Shown: in pieces, positions 26,155 to 34,711 of the stretch | Layout of the letters: each line of letters begins with the position of its first letter | Position numbering within the stretch: position 1 is the stretch's first letter | Origin: Acidobacteriota bacterium | GTDB taxonomy: Bacteria; Acidobacteriota; Thermoanaerobaculia; Gp7-AA8; JAHWKK01 | Direction: 5' to 3' | DNA length: 64,000 bases | NCBI GenBank assembly: GCA_019347945.1 | Contig: JAHWKK010000014.1 | Span: forward strand, 1-64,000 | The notes under the pieces: model-generated | Database searches by the model: none | The model's input: the letters and a program-made list of their open reading frames with translations, nothing else | Told to the model about the DNA's origin: nothing | Made by a program: the position numbers and the translations under genes

Positions 26155-27163
26155 ATCGCTGCTCGTGAATCCAGTCTCCGAGGAGATCGAGAAATTCGTC
26201 GCGGAGATTCGTCGTGCCGGGGGCGTAGATCGCGTGTCCGCTTCCCTCGTAGACCACGATCCGGATCGGTTCGGATCTCACGCTGTTTGCTTCGCGCAGT
26301 CGGCGGACACTCTCCATCACCGGCACGTTGTCGCTCTCGTCGTCCTCCCCGTAGACGACCAGCGCCGGCTGCTCGATACTCCGCCAGTATTCGATCGGAT
26401 CGTAGTCACCGATTCCGCGCCACCAGTCCCACACCCACGAGTCTTCGGTCTGCGGAAATTCGGCGGCGAGCGGTGCGAGAGGAGTGTCGCGCAGCGCCGA
26501 AAGCATCGCTGCATACGGTTCCCACTCACCGGTCCGAACGTACTGCTCCGCCAGCGATTGCAGCGCCATTCCGGCCTCGATCCCCTCCGGCGGGAGTCCT
26601 GCCTGCCGGAACGTGTTCCTCATCTCGTGGTTCACCTGGTCGACCGGCGTCGTCGCCGAGCCGGAGACGTCGATGACGAACGCGATCTCGTCCGAGAGGT
26701 GGGCCGCCAGAGGTGCGACGTGCCCGCCCTGGCTCAGGCCGATGACGCCGACCCGCCCGGGATCGACCTCGCGCCTCCGCTGCAGAAATTCGACGCCCGC
26801 GATCGTATCCCGCGCGTAGTCCTCGAAGCCGGCTTCCCTCCAGTCGCCCTCCGAGGCACCCGTGCCCCGTTTGTCTGGAAGGAGAACGACGATTCCGCGA
26901 CGCACCAGCGCCTCTGCGATCCCGCGAGCCCAGAGGTTGTTGCGGTCGCTGTCACCCGATCCCTGGATGAACATCGCTGCCGGGTATGGCCCGGCCGAGC
27001 CGGGAGAGAGAAGCAGTCCCGCGAGCTCGAGTCCTTCCGAGCGGAAACGAACGTCCTCTTCCTGAAACGCGTCGGGATCGGAAACGACCGGAACGGGCGT
27101 GAGGGGTTGGGACGCACAGGCGATCGAGATGACCGGCAACAGGATCAGCGACGAGATCTTCAT
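26153..27163 (-). CDS. alpha/beta hydrolase lipoprotein
   Basis: A 336-residue secreted esterase-like hydrolase. MKISSLILLPVISIACASQP is a lipoprotein signal (Cys about residue 16). FIQGSGDSDRNNLWA is the oxyanion strand, LLPDKRGTGASEG a conserved turn, VIGLSQGGHVAPLAA the nucleophile elbow (Ser in GLSQG), YGEDDESDNVP the acid and YEGSGHAIYAP the catalytic His. The frame is open to 27268, but the ATG at 27163 has GGAGGA eight bases upstream. It is divergent from an AraC regulator, which may control it. Confidence 0.9.
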   Translation of the reverse strand: MKISSLILLPVISIACASQPLTPVPVVSDPDAFQEEDVRFRSEGLELAGLLLSPGSAGPYPAAMFIQGSGDSDRNNLWARGIAEALVRRGIVVLLPDKRGTGASEGDWREAGFEDYARDTIAGVEFLQRRREVDPGRVGVIGLSQGGHVAPLAAHLSDEIAFVIDVSGSATTPVDQVNHEMRNTFRQAGLPPEGIEAGMALQSLAEQYVRTGEWEPYAAMLSALRDTPLAPLAAEFPQTEDSWVWDWWRGIGDYDPIEYWRSIEQPALVVYGEDDESDNVPVMESVRRLREANSVRSEPIRIVVYEGSGHAIYAPGTTNLRDEFLDLLGDWIHEQR

Positions 27164-27284
27164 ATATGGGTTCCTCCACACAGCGATCCTCTCACGAGCC
27201 GGGCGGGGTATCTTGAACGAGCGATGCATCGATGGAATGGTTTTGATGAAACAGAGCGGAATTGGCAACGTACATGGAGGAAAG

Positions 27285-28058
27285 ATGGCCTATTTCGGGA
27301 TCACCGTTGCGGAAAAGAGTCTCGCCGGGGCGCGGATACTGCTGAAGGAGCACGTTCGGAGTGAAACGATCCCGGTTCACGAGCACGAGCACTCCTATGT
27401 GAGTCTCGTTCTTCGGGGTCGCTACACCGAGCTGCTGAAGAGCGGAAAGGTCGAGCTCGCGGCCGGTTTTGCCGCGATGCATCCGGCAGGGGAGCGACAC
27501 GAGGATCGTTTCTACGAGGATGCGAACCTCCTCGTCCTCGAGCTTCCGCCTCGCCTCTCGTCTCATCGCGCGTTCGCCGACTCCGGAGTCGTCGAAGGTC
27601 CGGCGATCGCGAGAATCGGTGCGATTCTCCGCCGTGAGCTGCAGCAGGGAGACGACGTGTCGGAGATGATCGTCGAGGGAGTCATTCACGAGCTGGGAGC
27701 GCTGCTCGTCCGATCCCGGCAACCTTCACGAACCGACGGAACGGTCGCAATCCGTGCCGACGCGATCATCCGTGAACGCTTCAGCGAATCGATCAGTCTC
27801 GCGACGATCGCCGGTGCGCTGGCGACGCATCCCGCGCATCTCTCGCGTACGTTTCATCAGCAGATCGGCTGCACCGTCGGTGACAGAATCCGGGAGCGTC
27901 GCGTCGAGCACGTCTGTTCGCGACTCGCTTCCGATGCGTCTCTCGTCGAGATCGCTCACGAAGCGGGGTTTGCGGATCAGAGCCACATGACGAGAACTTT
28001 CCGACGTTTCATCGGGATGACCCCAGGCGCATACCGCCAGAGGCTGCTCGGAGTCTGA
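27285..28058 (+). CDS. AraC-family transcriptional regulator
   Basis: A 257-residue regulator with an N-terminal cupin sensor (VHEHEHSYVSLVLRGRYTEL; FAAMHPAGERHED) and a C-terminal double helix-turn-helix: ISLATIAGALATHPAHLSRT and ASLVEIAHEAGFADQSHMTR, ending FRRFIGMTPGAYRQ. The ATG at 27285 is preceded by GGAGGAAAG; upstream in-frame ATGs at 27237 and 27246 lack a site and would only add residues outside the cupin. The ligand is unknown. The divergent hydrolase is the obvious candidate target, though the 120-bp interval shows no clear operator. Confidence 0.88.
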   Translation: MAYFGITVAEKSLAGARILLKEHVRSETIPVHEHEHSYVSLVLRGRYTELLKSGKVELAAGFAAMHPAGERHEDRFYEDANLLVLELPPRLSSHRAFADSGVVEGPAIARIGAILRRELQQGDDVSEMIVEGVIHELGALLVRSRQPSRTDGTVAIRADAIIRERFSESISLATIAGALATHPAHLSRTFHQQIGCTVGDRIRERRVEHVCSRLASDASLVEIAHEAGFADQSHMTRTFRRFIGMTPGAYRQRLLGV

Positions 28059-28060
28059 GG

Positions 28061-28112
28061 TGCCAGTTGCCAGTTGCCGGTTGCCGGTTGCCGGTTGTCA
28101 GTTTTCAGTTTG
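28061..28112 (+). repeat. iterated GCCGGTT heptamer repeat
   Basis: Seven-base units CCAGTTG/CCGGTTG are repeated about six times directly after the AraC stop codon. A short relative of the dispersed repeat (GTCATTCTGAGCCCGGCGAA onward) follows at 28121-28160. Confidence 0.7.
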
Positions 28113-28214
28113 TAAACCCACGTCATTCTGAGCCCGGCGAAGCGCGGGCGAAGAATCTGGGCGGAGGCTCGTGATCAAACGCTGCAGGGTGCTGGTCTTG
28201 TCGCCTCACGACCT

Positions 28215-28387
28215 ACCCCCAGATCTACGCCGTCCTTGCGGCGGCTTCTAATGAAACGACCACGAAATTGTTGGACTTCGACCTCTTGCAGCGCTTCGCT
28301 TGGGCTGATGTCCCAACCTGCGAGGTCCTTCGCCTGCCCGCCCGACCGCCCGCTCAGGATGACGTCGGTTTGAGTACGCGAGTGCGG
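28215..28387 (+). repeat. dispersed intergenic repeat, copy C
   Basis: Forward copy of the element at 1-190, extended leftward by CCCCCAGATCTACGCCGTCC and CGGCTTCTAATGAAACGACC as in copy B. It fills the middle of the 570-bp gap 28059-28630. The stretch 28388-28597 is GC-rich with iterated GGGCACGGGC units near 28417-28445 and no gene. Confidence 0.8.
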
Positions 28388-28597
28388 TTGTTTCTGCACC
28401 CACGGATGTCATTTCCGGGCACGGGCGCGGGCGCGGGCACGGGAAAGACCTCGCGAACAGGATGACGAGTGTTCGGAGGTGGCGAGACCAAAACGATCTT
28501 ACTCGGCATCAAGGGCTGCCCCCCTACGGTCAGCGGCCAAACACGAGCCGGGCGCAGAATGACGTAGGTTGAAATTGCGCGCGATCATTTGCCGATA

Positions 28598-28634
28598 AAC
28601 CTCAAACCTCCAACCTCAAACCTCAAACCCTCAC
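28598..28634 (+). repeat. iterated AACCTCAA repeat at a gene end
   Basis: Seven- to eight-base units CCTCAAA/CCTCCAA are repeated five times; the last unit runs into the TGA stop (28633-28631) of the sterol-desaturase-like gene on the minus strand. Confidence 0.65.
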
Positions 28635-29494
28635 GGTGCGAGAGTCCAGCGATCCTGCGGGTCGTGCTCCCGAATGGCGGGACGTTCCGACGCGTCTCTC
28701 CAGTCGTCGCGCTGCTTCCGGAACGGGTTCAACTGAAGCTTCATGAATGACACCGACTCTTCGTCGCGATAAGCCGGGACACCGATCTCGATCTGATCGT
28801 GCGGGACATTGAGCAGGAGTGTTCGATGGAGAAAGTCCCAGATCGTGAAGATGCTCGACCAGTTGCTGTCCGTCTCATTCCTGTAATTGGAGTGATGGAT
28901 TCCATGCATTCGAGGCGTGACGATGACCGGCACGATCCATCGTTCGAGCCGGACCGGAAGGCGAAGGTTCGAGTGATGAAAGAGGATGCAGACGAAGAGC
29001 ACCGCCTGCCAGACGGCGACGGCGACCGGGCCGGCTCCTATCAGTGTGATCTGCAGTGCGCGGACGAAAACAGAGAGGCCGAGCTCACCGAAGTGAAATC
29101 GAAGCGCGGTGGAGGAATCGAGATCGAGGTCGACATGGTGGATCAGGTGGAACCGCCAGAGGAATGGGACGATGTGATTCAGTCGATGCCACCACCAGAG
29201 CGTGTAATCGAGAAAGAGAAAAGCAACTGCGAATTCGACCCACGACGGCCAGGAGACGAGACCTAGAAAACCGACTTCGTTGTCGCCTACCCAGATGGAG
29301 ACGGGGATCAGAATCAGTGCTTGCAGCGGAACGACCATCGCGGCCGCCACGCCCCCGGTCGCAAGGTTGCGCACCGTCCTCCGCAGGCGCGACTCTTTTC
29401 GAGGCCTGAGCGCCCGGATGGTTTCGGCGAGAGCAAATAGCGCAAAGGCCGTGATCACGATCACCGGAGTCAGCCATGAAGGGAGGCTTGGCAC
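28631..29494 (-). CDS. sterol desaturase / fatty acid hydroxylase family protein
   Basis: A 287-residue integral membrane di-iron enzyme of the FA_hydroxylase superfamily. Four histidine clusters are present in order: WWWHRLNHIVPFLW, FHLIHHVDLDLD, LFHHSNLRLP and MHGIHHSNYRNETDSN. Several helices precede and interrupt them (VIVITAFALFALAE; LILIPVSIWVGD). The family hydroxylates or desaturates sterols, carotenoids or acyl chains; the substrate here is unknown. The start is a GTG, since no earlier or nearby ATG fits, and it lies only eight bases from a TATAAT box, so the mRNA may be leaderless. Confidence 0.9.
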   Translation of the reverse strand: MPSLPSWLTPVIVITAFALFALAETIRALRPRKESRLRRTVRNLATGGVAAAMVVPLQALILIPVSIWVGDNEVGFLGLVSWPSWVEFAVAFLFLDYTLWWWHRLNHIVPFLWRFHLIHHVDLDLDSSTALRFHFGELGLSVFVRALQITLIGAGPVAVAVWQAVLFVCILFHHSNLRLPVRLERWIVPVIVTPRMHGIHHSNYRNETDSNWSSIFTIWDFLHRTLLLNVPHDQIEIGVPAYRDEESVSFMKLQLNPFRKQRDDWRDASERPAIREHDPQDRWTLAP

Positions 29495-29502
29495 GGTTGC
29501 AA

Positions 29503-29529
29503 ATTATAGAGGTCGTCCCGTCATCTCAA
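29503..29529 (-). promoter_or_regulatory. promoter giving a probable leaderless transcript
   Basis: On the minus strand TTGAGA (29529-29524) and a perfect TATAAT (29508-29503) are separated by 15 bases. Initiation about seven bases downstream falls at 29496-29494, on or next to the GTG start of the sterol-desaturase-like gene. Confidence 0.5.
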
Positions 29530-29637
29530 CGCCGAGACCGAGCTCGAGGAGGGGCCGCAGGGATGTGCCTGCGAACGTTCACGCTGCGGCGCGAATCAAC
29601 GTGGCGAGTTGATGCAAGGATGACTCACGATCCCCCG

Positions 29638-29712
29638 TCCGGATTCTTCGCCCGCGCTGCGCCGGGCTCAGAATGACGAATGTTGCGTTTGCGCGAAGCG
29701 AGGGTCATCGGC
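29638..29712 (+). repeat. short dispersed repeat related to 32610-32652
   Basis: GGATTCTTCGCCCGCGCTGC, then CAGAATGACGAATGTTGCGT and TTGCGCGAAGCGAGGGTCAT; the latter part recurs at 32610-32652 with few changes, and the first part is the inverse of 28121-28160. The rest of the gap 29530-29788 is GC-rich and shows nothing else. Confidence 0.65.
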
Positions 29713-29788
29713 GCGCCGCAGGAGCGACGCGTCAACCGGCCGCGTGGACGGCGGCGGTCCCTCCGGTCCTCGTCCCTCTCGGATCGAC

Positions 29789-31158
29789 CTACTGATCTCC
29801 ATCCTTTCCGCCGGTCTTCTTCGGAAAGGTTGTCTCTTTGCACTCGGGGCAGATCGAGTGGGTGACTTCGGCGTCGGTGTGCCGCTGAACGAAAGTCTCG
29901 AGCCGGGTCCAGTTTCCCTCATCGTCGCGTACTTTCCTGTGACACCAGGCGCATAGGGGCAGCAGGCCGCGCAGGGTTTTCACCTGCCCGAGAGCGAGCG
30001 AGAGCTCCTCGGCCTGGCGACGAAAGCGTTGCTCGGACTCTCGCTTGAGGCGGAAGCGGTTGATGGCGATCCCCGCGATGACGAGCAGCAGCACCGCCGC
30101 GATCAGCGCCATGTTGCGTTCAGCGGCGCGTCGCCCGAGCGCTTCCTCTCGCAGAGCGGCCTCGTGCTCCAGCCGCTCCGCATGACGTTCGGCCTCATGC
30201 GCCTCGAGTGTTGCGCGCATCTCCGAGCGGAGCCGCGCTCGTTCCTGTTCGCGCATGCGTCGCTGCAGCGCCAGCTGCTTTTCGAGCAGACTGCCCGCGG
30301 CGGGTACGTTTCCGCTCGCGGCCTCGGCCGCGGCCAACCCCGCGAGGGCGTCGCCGATGATCGTCGTCTGGTCGAGACTTTCGGCGATCGAGAGCGCGCT
30401 GCTGCAATTCTCCACGGCCTCTCCCGAACGTCCCAGGAGGAGCTGGACACGACAGAGAATCAGTAATGTCTCCGCCTTGCCGTGCGGGTTCGGAGGATCG
30501 TCGCGAAGAGTCAGGGAGGCGTTCAACTTCCGGATTGACTGGTCGGGGCGGCCGAGCGATGCGAGCGCCTGCCCCTGAGACTTGAGCGCTGCGGCAAGCG
30601 CACGGCGGTTGTCGACCGCCCGCCACGCCGCTTCGGCCCGGATGAACGACTCGAGCGCCTCCTCATGCTTCCCCTGATCCGCGAGAACCTCGCCGATGTT
30701 GTGGTGCGAGAACCCGGCGCCGTCCCGGTCGCCGAGCTCGAGCTTCATCGCGAGCGAGCGGCGGTGATACTCGAGAGCCTGCTCGTACTCACCGAGGCGG
30801 CGGTAGCTGTTACCGACATTGTTGAGGCTCTGTGACAGGCCATGGCGGTCGCCCAGCTCTTCGTAGATCCGCAGCTCCTCGAGCCCGTGACGCAGCGCGG
30901 CGGCCGGCTTTGGTCCCGGCTGTTCTCGATCAGCCCGAGGATGTTGTGTGCGTCCGCCGCGAGCTGTCGGTTCCCCGTGGCGCGAGCGAGGCGAAGGGCC
31001 TCGCTACCGGCCTCGAGCGCGAGGGCATACTCCCCGCGCGCCCGCCTCTCCTCGGCCAGTTTGATGAGCGCCTCGCCTTCCGTGGCCGCCTGGGCGATCG
31101 CCGGCACCGGCAAACAGAGGGTTACCGCAACGATCAGACAAGCCAGAAGGTCGCGCAT
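29789..31158 (-). pseudogene. TPR protein gene interrupted by a one-base frameshift
   Basis: A signal peptide (LLACLIVAVTLCLPVPAIA) and first TPR (EYALALEAGSEALRLARATG) read in one frame until the three-T run at 30909-30911. Beyond it the protein continues one frame over: GLEELRIYEELGDRHGLSQS, then SLNNVGNSYRRLGEYEQALE and further TPRs, a transmembrane helix (MALIAAVLLLVIAGIAINRF), a coiled coil, and a cysteine tail LLPLCAWCHRKVRDDEG...ICPEC. That tail occurs at the end of many bacterial sensor proteins and probably binds zinc. Inserting one base at the run restores about 456 codons. It may be a real pseudogene, programmed slippage, or a sequencing error; the downstream part shows no other damage, which favours recent loss or error. 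Confidence 0.8.
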
Positions 31159-31356
31159 CAAGGGATGCTATCACCGGCAAACGAGGGAAGTGAGGATCAC
31201 GGTGATACCGATGGAAAACGCTGAGCGGAACGATTCGACAGGTGAAAATCGCCGACTGCACTCCCGGGTCGGCTTCCATCTCCGCCTTTCCACCATAATG
31301 TTCCGAGCGGTGAGGGAGCCTGAGACCCAACGATAGATTCGAGCGAACGACATGCG

Positions 31357-32598
31357 ATGAACAGACGAACCTTTCTCGGATATCTCTCTGCTGTTCCGCT
31401 GGTAGCGCGTCTCGACGGCTCGAGGTTGTTCGCCGAGCCGCCTCCCCGGATCGTGGTCATCGGTGCCGGCTCTTTCGGTTCATGGACGGCACTCCACCTC
31501 CACCGGATGGGCGCGCATGTGACGCTGGTCGATGCATGGGGTCCCGGGAACCCCCGCTCGAGCTCGGGCGGCGAGAGCCGCGTGATCCGCGCAATCTACG
31601 GACGGGATCGCATCTATGTCGAAATGGTGAAGCGAGCGTATGAACTATGGGAAGAGCTCGAACGGTCCGTCGATGAACGGCTCTACGTGGAGACCGGAGC
31701 GCTCTGGATGCATCGAGGCGACGACGGTTACGTTCGGTCGTCGCTTCCGATCGTCGAGGAGCTCGGATTCCCTGTCGACGAGATGACGCTCGCTGAGGCT
31801 ACCCGGCGATATCCGCAGATCCGGTTCGAAGGGATCGAGTCGATCTGGCTCGAGCGACGGGCCGGGGCTCTCTTCGCACGCGAAGGGTGTATCGCTGTTC
31901 GCGATCTGTTCGTGAAGAGTGGCGGCACCTACCGCACGGCGGAGGTCGAGCCGGACTCGACATCGTCGAGCTCGATGACCTCGGTGCGTCTGTCGGACGG
32001 ATCCACTCTCGAAGCCGACGTCTTCGTTTTCGCTTGCGGTCCCTGGCTCGGGAAGATCTTTCCGGCGGTTCTCGGAGATCTGATCCGGCCGACCCGGCAG
32101 GAGGTCCACTACTTCGGTGTGCCCGGCGGTTCTCCGCGATATGGTCCGGGTCAGCTGCCGATCTGGATCGACTTCGGGGAGCGGATCATTTACGGAGTCC
32201 CCGACGTGGATGGTCGCGGATTTAAGGTGGCGGACGACACGCGAGGGGAGCCGATCGACCCGACCTCCGCCGATCGGATGCCGAGCTCCGAGAGCATTGC
32301 GCGTGCACGACGGCTGCTGGCCGAGCGATTCCCGGAGCTCGCGGATGCTCCGCTCGTCGAATCGCGCGTCTGCCAATACGAAAACAGCCCCGATGGCCAT
32401 CTCATCATCGACCGTCATCCGGATGCGAGCAACGTCTGGCTCGTCGGCGGAGGCTCGGGTCACGGATTCAAGCTCGCTCCGGCGGTCGGTGAGATCACCG
32501 CGGAGCGGATCGTGTCGGCGACGGCGGTCCCTGAGCTGTTTCGCCTAGAACGGCTCCGCGACACGAAGAAAACATCCACACAATTCGAGTCGCGCTAG
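31357..32598 (+). CDS. Tat-exported FAD-dependent oxidoreductase (sarcosine oxidase-like DAO family)
   Basis: A 413-residue flavoenzyme. IVVIGAGSFGSWTALHLHRM is the dinucleotide-binding site, NPRSSSGGESRVIRAIYG the conserved flavin segment of monomeric sarcosine oxidase/N-methyl amino acid oxidases, and VCQYENSPDGHLIIDRHP plus VGGGSGHGFKLAPAVGE the C-terminal FAD contacts. The Cys in VCQYENSPD aligns with the residue that links covalently to FAD in MSOX. The N-terminus MNRRTFLGYLSAVPLVARL has a twin-arginine pattern, which most cytoplasmic relatives lack, so export after cofactor loading is likely. Substrate: a secondary or N-methylated amine or amino acid, by family. Confidence 0.9.
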   Translation: MNRRTFLGYLSAVPLVARLDGSRLFAEPPPRIVVIGAGSFGSWTALHLHRMGAHVTLVDAWGPGNPRSSSGGESRVIRAIYGRDRIYVEMVKRAYELWEELERSVDERLYVETGALWMHRGDDGYVRSSLPIVEELGFPVDEMTLAEATRRYPQIRFEGIESIWLERRAGALFAREGCIAVRDLFVKSGGTYRTAEVEPDSTSSSSMTSVRLSDGSTLEADVFVFACGPWLGKIFPAVLGDLIRPTRQEVHYFGVPGGSPRYGPGQLPIWIDFGERIIYGVPDVDGRGFKVADDTRGEPIDPTSADRMPSSESIARARRLLAERFPELADAPLVESRVCQYENSPDGHLIIDRHPDASNVWLVGGGSGHGFKLAPAVGEITAERIVSATAVPELFRLERLRDTKKTSTQFESR

Positions 32599-32609
32599 CG
32601 GACGGACGG

Positions 32610-32935
32610 TCAGGATGACGAACGTTGTATTTGCGCGAAGCGATGATCATGGACGAATATTTGCTCTCTCGAAACCCACCTACTCGTCATCCTGAGCAAT
32701 TGACCGGCGCCTTGCGCCGGTGAAGCGGGAATGAAAACCGGAGCCCGCAAAACTCCGCACCCCATACTCAAACCGGCGTCGTCCCGAGCGGGCGGTCGGT
32801 GGGCAAGCGAGGGACCTTGCAGGGTGGGACATCGGGCCAAGCGAAGCGCTGTAAAAGGTCGAAGTTCACGCAATTTCGTGGTCGTTTCATTAGAAGCCAT
32901 TTGAAGGACGGCGAAGGATCTGGGGGCAGGTTCGT
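32610..32935 (-). repeat. dispersed intergenic repeat, copy D (longest)
   Basis: Begins with a unit shared with 29671-29710 and continues from 32687 as a nearly exact reverse complement of 1-190 (CATCCTGAGCAATTGACCGG, GAAAACCGGAGCCCGCAAAA, CGAGCGGGCGGTCGG), ending with TTTCATTAGAAGCC and GAAGGATCTGGGGGC. It occupies almost the whole 380-bp gap between the flavoenzyme and the ArsR gene; no gene is present. Confidence 0.85.
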
Positions 32936-32979
32936 GAAAGAAGCTGACGAGTGAGCGGCAACGGTGAGTCACGTGCTCT

Positions 32980-33315
32980 TCATTTCTCCACGAGTGCGCG
33001 CAGCCGGTCGAGGGCCTCGTCCCATCTCTCGGAGATGAGATCGAGAACGCGGTGCGCCTCGTCGAGACGCCTCGTCTCCAGTTTCCAGCATCGCTCCCGC
33101 CCGCGCCTGAAGTCGCGAACTAGCCCGGCAATGCGCAGCACTCGGAGATGCTTGGTCACCGCCTGTCGGGTCACGTCGGCTCCCTCGGTCAGCTGAGTGA
33201 TCGACATCGGTCCTCCGGCCGAAAGGCGCGCGACGACGTGGAGCCGGGTGGGATCACCGAGGGCTGCGAACAGCGGAGCCGCGCGCGCGACCGCGGCGCT
33301 ACGTCGCTGTGACAT
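32980..33315 (-). CDS. ArsR-family winged-helix regulator
   Basis: A 111-residue HTH_20/ArsR protein: FAALGDPTRLHVVARLSAGG, MSITQLTEGADVTRQAVTKH and LRVLRIAGLVRDFRRGRER define the winged helix. There are no ArsR-type metal-binding cysteines. The ATG at 33315 lies 17 bases inside the upstream SRPBCC gene; a longer frame to 33363 would overlap more and adds no homology. ArsR/SRPBCC pairs are a standard arrangement in which the regulator likely controls the pair. Confidence 0.92.
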   Translation of the reverse strand: MSQRRSAAVARAAPLFAALGDPTRLHVVARLSAGGPMSITQLTEGADVTRQAVTKHLRVLRIAGLVRDFRRGRERCWKLETRRLDEAHRVLDLISERWDEALDRLRALVEK

Positions 33316-33736
33316 GGCGCTCGATGTTCTGCATCTGCTCAGCCCATCCGCCCTCGTTCTCACGGTATGTTTTCTCGCGGATGTCCGGCGGCAACTGATC
33401 GAAGCCGGATTCCACGAGGGTGAGGCGTGTCCCCCCCGGCGCGTCCTCGAGCGTGAATGTCACGAGCGTCTGCGTATCGATCGAGTCGTCAATGCCAGGC
33501 AGCCAGCGGAATGACAATCGTTCCTCCGGCGTGACCTCGACCACATCCACCTCCATCACGAGGTGCTCGTAGCCGGGATACGTGATCTGCCCCTTCACGT
33601 TTTCCCCGGCGGTGAATCTGCCCGGAGGAAAGTCGACACGGAACCATGTACCGAACTCGGTTCTGTCGACGACCGCCCGCCAGACGCGAGATCGCGGCGC
33701 CCGGATGAAGACTTCCTTTTCGATTCGGTCCTTCAT
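33299..33736 (-). CDS. SRPBCC (AHSA1-like) domain protein
   Basis: A 145-residue START-like protein: KDRIEKEVFIRAPRSRVWRA at the N-terminus, FGTWFRVDFPPGRFTAGE, and EGGWAEQMQNIERHV at the C-terminal helix. These proteins have a deep hydrophobic pocket; the ligand is unknown. A TTG two codons earlier exists, but the ATG at 33736 has AGGAGG six bases upstream. Overlaps the ArsR gene. Confidence 0.92.
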   Translation of the reverse strand: MKDRIEKEVFIRAPRSRVWRAVVDRTEFGTWFRVDFPPGRFTAGENVKGQITYPGYEHLVMEVDVVEVTPEERLSFRWLPGIDDSIDTQTLVTFTLEDAPGGTRLTLVESGFDQLPPDIREKTYRENEGGWAEQMQNIERHVTAT

Positions 33737-33829
33737 ATGCAACCTCCTGGTTGCAGGATATCAGGCAACTTCTCGTTCCCGCCGGCTTGTTGATCCGCCC
33801 TGTTACGATGTCGGCATTCGGAGGGAGCC

Positions 33830-34624
33830 ATGAAAAGCATCATCACCGTCACCGGATCGATCCTGATTTCACTGATTTTTCTCGCAGCACCGTCGGAGGT
33901 TCGAGCGGATGAAACGAACGCGGCGTCCGATTCGCCTCCGGTCGTCGCCACCTACTCGATCCTCGGGTTCGATCCGGCTACCGGTGAGGTCGGCGGCGCC
34001 GTGCAGTCGCGCGTCTTCTCGGTCGGCAACGGGGTGCTGTGGGGTGAGGCTGGGGGGGGCGTCGTTGCGACCCAGGCGATCGTCGACGTCAGCTACGGCC
34101 CGCGAGGAATCGAGCTGCTGAAGAGCGGGCTCACTCCGGAGGCGGCGATCGAAGCGCTCGTGGCCAGCGATCCCGACCCGCAACCGAAGAACTGGAGCAG
34201 AGAGGGGCGGCAGGTCGCGATCATGGATGCCGAAGGGATCTACGCCGTCCATACCGGGCCAAAGGCATCGGCATGGGCAGGCAGCCGCGGAGGACGATTC
34301 TGTACCGCGCAGGGAAACATTCTCGCCGGAGAAGAGGTCGTCGCGAAGATGGTCGAGGCATTCGAATCGACCGAAGGACACCTGTCGCTTCGTCTGATGG
34401 CGGCGCTCGAAGCGGGGCAGGCAGCTGGCGGCGACACGCGCGGAATGCAGTCGGCGGCGATGCTGATCGTCGATGAAGGCGGCGGTGTCTGGCTCAACCA
34501 CGATGTCGTTCTCCGGCTTCAGGTGGACGATCACGAAGAACCCCTCACCGAGCTGCGTCGGCTTGTCGAGATGGCTGCCCGGCAAAGGGAGCGAGTGGCG
34601 AAATGGCGCGCCGAAAACTGGTGA
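33830..34624 (+). CDS. exported DUF1028 protein
   Basis: A 264-residue secreted protein: signal SIITVTGSILISLIFLAAPS, then the DUF1028 Ntn-hydrolase-like domain with ATYSILGFDPATGEVGGAVQ, WGEAGGGVVATQAIVDVSYG, NWSREGRQVAIMDAEG, FCTAQGNILAGEEVVAKM and the C-terminal MQSAAMLIVDEGGGVWLN. GGAGGG precedes the ATG. Some DUF1028 members occur with peptidases or peptidoglycan-binding domains; no such fusion is seen here. It is transcribed toward the exopolysaccharide locus. Confidence 0.93.
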   Translation: MKSIITVTGSILISLIFLAAPSEVRADETNAASDSPPVVATYSILGFDPATGEVGGAVQSRVFSVGNGVLWGEAGGGVVATQAIVDVSYGPRGIELLKSGLTPEAAIEALVASDPDPQPKNWSREGRQVAIMDAEGIYAVHTGPKASAWAGSRGGRFCTAQGNILAGEEVVAKMVEAFESTEGHLSLRLMAALEAGQAAGGDTRGMQSAAMLIVDEGGGVWLNHDVVLRLQVDDHEEPLTELRRLVEMAARQRERVAKWRAENW

Positions 34625-34711
34625 AACAGGACCTGGAGATTTTGACGAGGATTGTCGGATCCTCGAGCGTTGACCGAAAATGAGCGAGCGGTCCGTACGT
34701 GTCCTGAAGAC

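Noticed and set aside
32980-33736. ArsR-SRPBCC pair as a novel toxin-antitoxin
   Set aside because: This overlapping pair is a common, well-known arrangement of a regulator and a START-domain protein with no toxin features.
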